A stretch of 64,000 nucleotides of DNA from Hymenobacter plasmatis (lineage in GTDB: Bacteria; Bacteroidota; Bacteroidia; Cytophagales; Hymenobacteraceae), in NCBI RefSeq assembly GCF_020711255.1, contig NZ_JAJFAW010000004.1, forward strand, positions 62,001 through 126,000, read 5' to 3'. Numbering within the stretch: the stretch's first letter is position 1; each line of letters begins with the position of its first letter. The translations under genes were made by a program, and so were the position numbers. This document shows, one piece after another, positions 55,026 through 62,323 of this stretch. A model generated the notes under the pieces. The model had not been told where the DNA came from, searched no databases, and worked only from the letters and a program-made list of their open reading frames with translations.

Positions 55026-56384
55026 ATGAAAATCGCTACGCTCCTATTCCTGGCGCCCTTTGCCGCCCTCTCCCAGACCAAGCCAGCCCCGCTGCTGCCC
55101 CCCGCCGACCCCAAAATCCAGAAGCTGGTCGATGAGATTTCAGCTAAAAACCTGGAGGCCGACATCCGCAAGCTCGTATCCTTTGGCACGCGCCACACCC
55201 TGAGCGACACCCAAAACCCCACCCGCGGCATCGGCGCAGCCCGCAACTACGTGCGCGATGAGTTCCTGAAGTACAGCAAAGCCGGCGGCGGCCGCATGAC
55301 CGTCGAGATGGACACCTTCACGGTGAAGCCCGACGGCCGCCGCATCAACAAGCCCGTGCTCATGGCCAACGTGCTGGCCACCCTGCCCGGCACCGACCCC
55401 ACCGATACCCGCGTGATTCTGGTGAGCGGCCACATCGACTCCCGCGTGAGCGATGTGATGAACGCCACCGCCGACGCACCCGGCGCCAACGACGACGGCT
55501 CCGGCACGGTGCTGGTAATGGAGCTGGCCCGCGTGCTGGCTGGCCAGAAGTTTCCCTGCACGCTCAAGTTTGTGGCGGTGCAAGGCGAAGAGCAGGGCCT
55601 CTACGGCTCCGGCCACCTCGCCGAGCGCGCCAAAAAAGAGGGCTGGAACCTGATTGCCATGCTCAACAACGACATCGTGGGCAACTCGCACGGCTTCGAC
55701 CCGGTCATCAACGACGACAAGCACCTGCGCGTGTTCAGCGAAGGCGTGCCGGCCAATGAAACGCCCGAGCAAGCCAAGATTCGCCGGCAGCTCAGCAACG
55801 AGAACGACGGCATCAGCCGCCAGCTGGCCCGCTACTCGCAGCGCGCCGGCAAGCTCTATGGCAAAGGCCACGAGGTGGTGCTGGAGTACCGCCCCGACCG
55901 TTTCCTGCGCGGCGGCGACCACACGCCATTCAACCAACAGGGCTTCGCGGCCGTCCGCTTCACGGAGATGAACGAGGACTACACCCACCAGCACCAGGAC
56001 CTGCGCACTGAGAAAGGCCGGGCCTATGGCGATGTCATCGAAGGCGTGGACTTCGCTTACCTGCGCCGCAACGCGGGCATTAACCTCGCCACCATGGCCA
56101 GCCTGGCCCTGGCCCCCGCCGCCCCCGCCAAAGTGGAAGTCCTCACCGCCAACCTCACCAACCGCACCGAGCTGCGCTGGCAGGCTCCCGCCACCGGCGC
56201 CAAGCCCGCCAGCTACGTTGTGCTGGTGCGCGAAACCAGCGCCCCCCAGTGGCAGCAGCGCATCCCCATGACCGGCCTAACCGCCGACCTGCCCATCAGC
56301 AAAGACAACTTCATTTTTGGCGTGGCCTCGGTTGATGCTGCCGGGCACGAGAGCGTCCCGGTGCTGCCGGTGGTAGGCCGGTAG
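55026..56384 (+). CDS. M28-family metallopeptidase, secreted
   Basis: 452 residues with a signal peptide ending 'AALSQT'. The M28 zinc site is visible: 'GHIDSR', 'GANDDGSGTV', 'QGEEQGLYGSG' (catalytic Glu pair), 'NNDIVGN' and a later His in 'RGGDHTPFNQQGF'. A C-terminal fibronectin-like domain follows from ~370 ('LTANLTNRTELRWQAPATG'). It should be an exported aminopeptidase. The ATG at 55026 starts the signal peptide. Confidence 0.9.
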   Translation: MKIATLLFLAPFAALSQTKPAPLLPPADPKIQKLVDEISAKNLEADIRKLVSFGTRHTLSDTQNPTRGIGAARNYVRDEFLKYSKAGGGRMTVEMDTFTVKPDGRRINKPVLMANVLATLPGTDPTDTRVILVSGHIDSRVSDVMNATADAPGANDDGSGTVLVMELARVLAGQKFPCTLKFVAVQGEEQGLYGSGHLAERAKKEGWNLIAMLNNDIVGNSHGFDPVINDDKHLRVFSEGVPANETPEQAKIRRQLSNENDGISRQLARYSQRAGKLYGKGHEVVLEYRPDRFLRGGDHTPFNQQGFAAVRFTEMNEDYTHQHQDLRTEKGRAYGDVIEGVDFAYLRRNAGINLATMASLALAPAAPAKVEVLTANLTNRTELRWQAPATGAKPASYVVLVRETSAPQWQQRIPMTGLTADLPISKDNFIFGVASVDAAGHESVPVLPVVGR

Positions 56385-56401
56385 AAGACTATCCATAATC
56401 A

Positions 56402-56491
56402 CCAGTCATGCTAAGCGGAGCGAAGCATCTTATCACCGTTGACGGAATCGTTGACACGTGATAAGATGCTTCGCTCCGCTCGGCATAACAG
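56402..56491. repeat. Family A repeat
   Basis: CAGTCATGCTAAGCGGAGCG then AAGCATCTTATCAC faces GTGATAAGATGCTTCGCTCC then GCTCGGCATAACAG. The arms pair over 34 positions with about four mismatches. Confidence 0.8.
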
Positions 56492-56567
56492 GTAGTTGCG
56501 ATTAGGCTGTAATGCCCACGCTTTTTCGGCGATACATCTACCAAACCCTCACCAATCTCCTTCGGTC

Positions 56568-57338
56568 ATGTCGCCGTTCGCCCTCCTTCTCATCGTCGTT
56601 CTTCTTCTGCTTTCTGGCATCCGCATTGCGCAGGAATACGAGCGCGCCCTGGTGTTTCGGTTGGGCCGGTTCACAGGGCTGCGCGGGCCTGGTCTTTACT
56701 GGATAATCCCGTTTATCGAACGCCAGCAGACCATTGACATCCGCACCAAAACCGTGGATTTGGAGCAGCAGGAAACCATCACCAAAGACAGCGTGACCAT
56801 TAAGGTGAATGCCGTGCTGTGGTTTCGGGTGGTGAACCCGGCCGATGCCATTATCAAGGTGGCCAATTTCAACCAAGCAGTTTACCAGTTGTCCGTCACG
56901 GCATTGCGCAATATTATTGGGCAGCATCAGCTGGATGAGGTACTGCGGGAGCGCGCTCAAATCAATGCGTCGCTGATGCAAATTGTGGATGCGGCCACCG
57001 AATCCTGGGGCGTCAAAATTGAGCTGGTTGAAATCAAGGATGTTGAAATTCCGGAATCCATGCAGCGGGCCATGGCCCGCGAGGCCGAGGCCATCCGCGA
57101 GAAGCGCGCCCGCATCATCAAAGCCGAGGCGGAATTAGAGGCTAGCATCAAGCTCACGCAGGGCGCTTTGGAGATGGAGAAAAGCCCCATTGCCCTGGAG
57201 CTGCGCCGCATGCAGATGCTCTCGGAAATCGGCATCGATAACAACACGACCACCGTCGTGCTCATCCCGTCGGAGTTTACCAATGCGGCCAAAAGCTTCA
57301 CGCAGATGGTGAACCAGGGCAATAACTCCGCTACCTGA
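56568..57338 (+). CDS. Slipin (SPFH/band 7) membrane protein
   Basis: 256 residues. An N-terminal hydrophobic hairpin ('FALLLIVVLLLLSGIRI') precedes the band 7 domain ('EYERALVFRLGRFTGLRGPG', 'TIDIRTKTVDLEQQETITKD', 'IPESMQRAMAREAEAIREKR') and a C-terminal helix. Slipins form membrane microdomain assemblies. The ATG at 56568 gives the usual N-terminus; upstream in-frame codons lie near the repeat. Confidence 0.9.
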   Translation: MSPFALLLIVVLLLLSGIRIAQEYERALVFRLGRFTGLRGPGLYWIIPFIERQQTIDIRTKTVDLEQQETITKDSVTIKVNAVLWFRVVNPADAIIKVANFNQAVYQLSVTALRNIIGQHQLDEVLRERAQINASLMQIVDAATESWGVKIELVEIKDVEIPESMQRAMAREAEAIREKRARIIKAEAELEASIKLTQGALEMEKSPIALELRRMQMLSEIGIDNNTTTVVLIPSEFTNAAKSFTQMVNQGNNSAT

Positions 57339-57360
57339 TTTATTCGCTTCGCTCGGTAGC

Positions 57361-57395
57361 AAAAAGGCTCCGCGCAAGTTGCGCGGAGCCTTTTT
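57361..57395. terminator. Bidirectional terminator after the slipin gene
   Basis: A perfect 17-bp stem (AAAAAGGCTCCGCGCAA and complement; a few bases open as the loop) with A and T runs on each side, between two convergent genes. Confidence 0.88.
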
Positions 57396-57424
57396 GTTAA
57401 AGTTAAACATCAGCCCAGGCAGCT

Positions 57425-58282
57425 CTATTTCTTGGCGCCAGCAGCAGTTAGCACCTCCTGGTTCAGGCGCGTGTACTCGGTGCGCGAGACCTCGTTCTTA
57501 TCGGCTTTTACCAGCTCCAAGGACTTATTGGCCGCCTCGATGGCTTCCTTATTCTTGCCTTGCTTCTGCAGCAGCTTGGCTTTCCAGTAGTAGCTATAGT
57601 AGTCAGGTTTGGCCTTAATGGATTCGTCAATCCAGCCGATGGCGGGCGTCAGGTCTTTGCCGGTGTTGTAGTAATACTGAGCGGCCGTGATGTAGGGCTT
57701 CTTTTCGCCTTTCATGGCCTCCTGAATCTGGCCCATTACGATGCGGTCGGGGTCGGCGGTGATGGGGAGGGCCACTTGCGTGCGGTCCCAAATCACGACG
57801 AGGTCGGCCGCGTTGGGCCGCATGTTCTCGACGGTCAGCGACATGGTTTCGACCGGCGCGGCCAGCTTGGTGGGCTTTGCTTTCACGCGCAGCACGTCGA
57901 GGGCCTGCTTGTACTCGTAGGTCCCCCACTGTGCAGTGTCGCGGTTCAAAATGAAGGTCCATTCCTTGGCGTCGGGGATTGTGAGCAGGGCGTAGGCGCC
58001 GGCGGGCACGGTTTGGCCATTGATTTTCACTTCCTCGCCAAAGCGCACTTTGGTGATGGTATTGGCCCCCGTGCGCCATACCGTGCCGTTGGGCACCAGG
58101 TTGCCGAAGGCCACCCGGCCGCGCAGCGACGGCCGCGAGTAGGTCAGGTCGATGTATGACGTGGAAAAAGATTGGCGGATGTGCGTACCGGGGCTCAGCG
58201 GTGGCGCCGTGAGCTTGGTTTGGGCCTGGACTGCGGGGGCAAGCAGCAAACCCGATGCGAGAAGGGAGACGAAGTATTTCAT
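57425..58282 (-). CDS. DUF2911 secreted protein
   Basis: 285 residues with a signal peptide ending 'AVQAQT'. The DUF2911 core spans ~25-180 ('QSFSTSYIDLTYSRPSLRGR', 'WRTGANTITKVRF', 'VPAGAYALLTIPDAKEW'). A TPR-like helical tail follows ('LQKQGKNKEAIEAANKSLEL'). Function is unknown. The ATG at 58282 starts the signal peptide, with a CATCTTTG box 5 nt upstream. Confidence 0.88.
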   Translation of the reverse strand: MKYFVSLLASGLLLAPAVQAQTKLTAPPLSPGTHIRQSFSTSYIDLTYSRPSLRGRVAFGNLVPNGTVWRTGANTITKVRFGEEVKINGQTVPAGAYALLTIPDAKEWTFILNRDTAQWGTYEYKQALDVLRVKAKPTKLAAPVETMSLTVENMRPNAADLVVIWDRTQVALPITADPDRIVMGQIQEAMKGEKKPYITAAQYYYNTGKDLTPAIGWIDESIKAKPDYYSYYWKAKLLQKQGKNKEAIEAANKSLELVKADKNEVSRTEYTRLNQEVLTAAGAKK

Positions 58283-58287
58283 GGGCG

Positions 58288-58295
58288 CAAAGATG
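58288..58295 (-). promoter_or_regulatory. CATCTTTG -7-like box 5 nt before the DUF2911 gene
   Basis: One mismatch to TAnnTTTG on the minus strand, followed by CGCCC and the ATG, suggesting a leaderless transcript. Confidence 0.4.
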
Positions 58296-58455
58296 CTGAT
58301 TAGCCCTTGATAATTCAATAGTTGTAGATAGTCATATTTAGCTGGCAACGAACAACACAGTGCCCTCATTAGTATTCTAAAGGTCGTGCCTTGGCAAGCC
58401 GGGCAGCACGGCCGGCTTCACCAGGAAGTACCCGCCCTGACGTCCCCACTGCCGC

Positions 58456-59940
58456 ATGAAAATCCTCCTCACCGGCGCCACCGGCTACATTGGCCAGCGC
58501 CTGCTGCCGCTTTTGGCCACAGCCGGCCACGATGTAGTGTGTCTGGTGCGCGACCCGCGCCGCTTTGTGTTGGCCGACGTACTGCCCGCCGCCTTGCACG
58601 CGCGGGTGCAGGTAGCCAGCGGCGACCTGCTCCGGCCAGCCACGCTGGCTACCCTTCCCACCGACCTCGACGCCGCCTACTACCTCGTGCACTCCATGAG
58701 CGGGCACAGCGAAGACTTCTTCAACCTGGAGCAGCAGTCGGCCGCGAACTTCGTGGCGTACCTGAACACGACCACCGCCCGGCAGGTCATCTACCTCTCC
58801 GGCATTGCCAACGACGAGGGCCTGAGCGTGCACCTGCGCTCCCGCCGGGCCGTAGAAACGGTGCTCGGCAAGGCCAGTCCAGCTCAGCTCACGGTACTGC
58901 GGGCCAGCATCATTATCGGCTCGGGTTCGGCATCGTTTGAGATAATCCGCGACCTGGTGGAGAAGCTGCCCGTGATGATAACGCCGCGGTGGCTCAACTC
59001 TCGTTGTCAGCCTATTGGCATCCGTGACATCATGTTTTACTTGACGTCGGTACTGGACAACCCGGCATGCTTTGGCAAAGGCTTTGATGTAGGCGGCCCC
59101 GACATCCTTACCTACCGCGAAATGCTGCTGGGGCTGGCCGCCGAGCGGGGATATAAGCGCTGGATATTCACGGTGCCCGTGCTCACGCCGCGGCTCTCCT
59201 CGTGGTGGCTGTACCTGGTCACGAGCACCACGTTTTCCCTGGCCCAGAGCCTGGTCGAAAGCCTGCGGAACGACACCGTGTGCGACCCGGCCAAGAGCAT
59301 CAATGCGGTGATTCCGCACGAGTGCATGAGCTACCGGGCGGCGCTGGCCCTGGCGTTTCAGCGCATCGAACAAAACGAAGTGGTGAGCAGCTGGAGCGAT
59401 GCACTGAGTTCGGGCACGATGCGCAAGAACTATATGGACGCCATCCAGATTCCGAAGAACGGCATGTTCTTCGACCGCCAGGTGCTGCCCTTCACGCGGC
59501 CCGTGTCGGAAGTGCTCGACAACATCTGGAGCATCGGCGGTGAGCGGGGTTGGTACAAAACCGACTGGCTCTGGCGCCTGCGCGGCCTGATGGACAAAGC
59601 CGTGGGGGGCGTGGGCCTGCGCCGGGGCCGCCGCTCGCCCAACCAATTGCGGCCCGGCGACCCCCTCGACTTCTGGCGGGTGCTGGTGGCCGACCGCGAC
59701 GGCCGGCGGCTCCTCCTCTATGCCGAAATGAAGCTGCCCGGCGAAGCGTGGCTGCAGTTCCGCATCCTGGACCAGCCCAACGGCGGCCACGCCGTTGAGC
59801 AGCTCGCCGCGTTCCGCCCTCTGGGCCTGGCCGGGCGCCTGTACTGGTACTTGATGCTGCCGTTTCATGGCGTCATCTTCAAGGGCATGCTCGAGAACCT
59901 GGTGCATTTTGGCGAGGCAACACCGGTGGCTTCAAAGTGA
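58456..59940 (+). CDS. NAD(P)-binding SDR-like protein with DUF2867 domain
   Basis: 494 residues. The N-terminal ~230 residues are an atypical (NmrA-like) SDR: 'LLTGATGYIGQRLLPLLATA' and 'YYLVHSM'. The C-terminal ~190 residues are a DUF2867 domain ('KTDWLWRLRGLMDKAVGGVG', 'GDPLDFWRVLVAD', 'LPFHGVIFKGML'). The fusion is a known family layout of unknown substrate. It diverges from the DUF2911 gene. Confidence 0.88.
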   Translation: MKILLTGATGYIGQRLLPLLATAGHDVVCLVRDPRRFVLADVLPAALHARVQVASGDLLRPATLATLPTDLDAAYYLVHSMSGHSEDFFNLEQQSAANFVAYLNTTTARQVIYLSGIANDEGLSVHLRSRRAVETVLGKASPAQLTVLRASIIIGSGSASFEIIRDLVEKLPVMITPRWLNSRCQPIGIRDIMFYLTSVLDNPACFGKGFDVGGPDILTYREMLLGLAAERGYKRWIFTVPVLTPRLSSWWLYLVTSTTFSLAQSLVESLRNDTVCDPAKSINAVIPHECMSYRAALALAFQRIEQNEVVSSWSDALSSGTMRKNYMDAIQIPKNGMFFDRQVLPFTRPVSEVLDNIWSIGGERGWYKTDWLWRLRGLMDKAVGGVGLRRGRRSPNQLRPGDPLDFWRVLVADRDGRRLLLYAEMKLPGEAWLQFRILDQPNGGHAVEQLAAFRPLGLAGRLYWYLMLPFHGVIFKGMLENLVHFGEATPVASK

Positions 59941-60451
59941 CCAGGGCTCCTAACAACTACAAAGTATAGCCTTGCTGTAATGTCCCTTATTCACCAAGTG
60001 TCATTCTGTGTTGTAGCGCGTTAACTACAGTATCCTTTCAATAACAAAGTCTGGGTTACGCACAATTTGTAGTAGCCCCGGGTGGTAAGTGGAAGTACCT
60101 TGCTTCACTCTCTACTTATTCCAACCCTGGATGCCCCAGCTAATGCTGCGCCTGGCTGTTTCCAGCCCAAACGCCTTACTCTACACCACTTTACTTGCCC
60201 GGCTTGGCATAAACGCCAGCCGCTTCGCTTGCCCTGCCGTCAAACCCGAGCCTGGCTCTGGTAGTCGTTCGGATAGGCCGGCATGGACGCTGCCAATGGC
60301 CCAGCTTCTATTCAACAGCGGGCTGATAAGCCAAATCAAGGCGTACGAGCAGAAGCATTCCTTTCTGCCGGCGAGTGGCTGCATTAGCGAGGGTGTGATT
60401 CCTGAGAAACCAGCGCATGGCTTTGCCAAGCTCATTTAATTCGTTTCGCCC
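59941..60451. other. 511-bp gap with no convincing gene
   Basis: The region is less GC-rich than its neighbours. Overlapping open frames (116 codons at 60089-60439 forward and 84 codons at 60181-60435 reverse) have no recognisable domain and atypical composition. It may hold a leader, a decayed gene or simple promoter DNA for the gene at 60452; no terminator or repeat was recognised. Confidence 0.45.
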
Positions 60452-62308
60452 ATGACCCTTCCTGACTTGCACGGCTACGACTTCTACACCCCATTTTACC
60501 TGCTGGCCACGCTTACCAATGTTTTGCTATTATTGGTGGAAGGCTGGCGGCGCGGCTTTCCGTTGCGGCCCTGGCTGGCCCTGGTGGCGGCTAGTAGCCT
60601 GGCGCTCATTCTTGGCACTAAGCTTATTACGCATCCCATTGGCGATTGGGGCGAGCTCCTGATTAGCGACGTGCCCGGCTCCACGGCACGCTCCATTTTG
60701 GGCGGCGGCCTGGCGGCTGCGCTCACGGTGGCGGCGCTCCGGCGTTGGCTTGGCCTGAGCCGGGCCGCTTTGGATGCATTGGCCCTGCCTCTGTGCGGCG
60801 CGTTGGTAGTGCAGTGCCTTGGCTGTGTGCTCACGGGCTGCTGCTTTGGGGTGCCTACGGCCAGTGCCTGGGGCCTGCGCTACGCGGCTGGCACCCTGCC
60901 GTGGGTGGTGCAGGTGCAGGCGGGGCTGCTGCCGGCTGGCGCGGCCCATAGCCTGCCGGTGGTACCCACGCAGCTGCTGGCGCTGCTGCTGTGTGCGGCC
61001 GTGGGCGGCGTGCTGCTGGCTACCCGGCGTCGGCAGTGGCCCGTAGGCTCGTGGCTACTGCTGCAAACGGGCCTGCTGCTGCTGGGGCGCGCGGGGCAGG
61101 CCATTTGGCGGGACCCCGCCGGCGAGCCGGTGGCGGGAACTGTGCAAACCGTACTGGGCGGGCACTGGCTGGGCTTGCAGCTGATATTGCTGCCCATGGG
61201 TCTCTTGGCTCTGGGAATCTGGGCATGGCGTGTGCGCCGGTACCGCCCCACTGTGCTGGCGGCCCCGGCAGTGGTTACGACTGTTAATAACTCTGGGCGC
61301 CACTTGGCGGTGGTGCTGGCCATGCTGGGCCTCACGGCGTTGCTGGGCCGGCATGCCCTCACGTTCCCCGAGATGCTGGTGGTACGGGCCCTGCTCCTAA
61401 CGGTGCTGGTGGCCGAAGCCAGCGCCGGGCTGGCCTCCCTGCATGCCCGTGGTCCACGACTGGTAGGACTGCCGGTGAGTTTGCTCCTGGCCGTGATTTT
61501 TCTGGTTGGTACCGCGCAGACTTCACCCGAAAAACAACCCCTTGCGGACAGCACCGGCACCACGCGCACCATCACCGTTACGGGCGGAGCGCTGGCGAAT
61601 CACCACGAAGTAAACCAGGACATTCTTACCAGTAGCTCAGGCTGCAGCGGCCGGCAACGGCTCGCCCTGCAGCAACAAGTAAGTGCCGTGGGCGGCGAAG
61701 TAGCCTTTGAAACCGCTCAGGCTTCGGGCAATACCAAAGGCTGGGGCGCCGGCGTATGGGTTGGCCAGCAGCGAATTGACATGCAGCCATTTCCCGACCC
61801 CAACGGAAACACCCCCATTGCGTCCCGCGATACCACCATGCGCCGGACCCTGGCCGACCTGCACATCTACCGGGAAGCCCACCGCGAAAATGGCTGGCTC
61901 AGTCTCGACTTACGGTTTGGGGTGCATGTGGGGAACCTGGGCTACTTCAGCTACTTCGATGACGGCAACTCCAAGGATGCCACGCCGATAATGCCCGAGG
62001 CCATGATTAGGCTGGGAAAGCCGGCGGTGCTCTACGGGCAGGCCGACTTTTGCTACGGCGCCGAAAACGCCCTGGGAGCTTACACCACCCGCCTTGGGTT
62101 GGGCTCGGGCCTGGGCATCAGCAATGGGCCGCGCTTGCTCGTTGGCTACGCGCACTCGCCCCATCAGCCCACTCCCAGCCTGGGCTTTGTCAGCGCCTTG
62201 CTGCGCCTGCCTGGCCGCACCGGCTTTAGCCTGGAACCGTACTACGCCACCGACCTCGGCCGCCACAATAGCCTCAGCCTGAAGCTCAACTACCAATTCA
62301 AGCGCTAG
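60452..62308 (+). CDS. Lgt-like membrane protein with a beta-rich C-terminal domain
   Basis: 618 residues. Residues ~1-350 have eight or more membrane helices with prolipoprotein diacylglyceryl transferase (Lgt)-like features: 'GGGLAAAL', 'LGCVLTGCCFGVPT' and 'VPTQLLALLL'. The catalytic Arg/His set of true Lgt is not evident. Residues ~370-618 are beta-rich, with strands like 'WLSLDLRFGVHVG', and end 'SLSLKLNYQFKR', as outer-membrane barrels do. It is not a plain Lgt, and its function is unknown. Confidence 0.7.
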   Translation: MTLPDLHGYDFYTPFYLLATLTNVLLLLVEGWRRGFPLRPWLALVAASSLALILGTKLITHPIGDWGELLISDVPGSTARSILGGGLAAALTVAALRRWLGLSRAALDALALPLCGALVVQCLGCVLTGCCFGVPTASAWGLRYAAGTLPWVVQVQAGLLPAGAAHSLPVVPTQLLALLLCAAVGGVLLATRRRQWPVGSWLLLQTGLLLLGRAGQAIWRDPAGEPVAGTVQTVLGGHWLGLQLILLPMGLLALGIWAWRVRRYRPTVLAAPAVVTTVNNSGRHLAVVLAMLGLTALLGRHALTFPEMLVVRALLLTVLVAEASAGLASLHARGPRLVGLPVSLLLAVIFLVGTAQTSPEKQPLADSTGTTRTITVTGGALANHHEVNQDILTSSSGCSGRQRLALQQQVSAVGGEVAFETAQASGNTKGWGAGVWVGQQRIDMQPFPDPNGNTPIASRDTTMRRTLADLHIYREAHRENGWLSLDLRFGVHVGNLGYFSYFDDGNSKDATPIMPEAMIRLGKPAVLYGQADFCYGAENALGAYTTRLGLGSGLGISNGPRLLVGYAHSPHQPTPSLGFVSALLRLPGRTGFSLEPYYATDLGRHNSLSLKLNYQFKR

Positions 62309-62323
62309 CCTTGTGGGCTCGGC

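Noticed and set aside
58369..59907. 512-codon antisense frame across the SDR/DUF2867 gene
   Set aside because: The forward frame has a cofactor motif and DUF2867 signatures; the antisense has low-complexity His/Gln/Ala composition typical of shadows.
60089..60439. 116-codon frame in the gap before the Lgt-like gene
   Set aside because: No domain, atypical composition, and an overlapping reverse frame of similar quality. Listed only as an unexplained gap.
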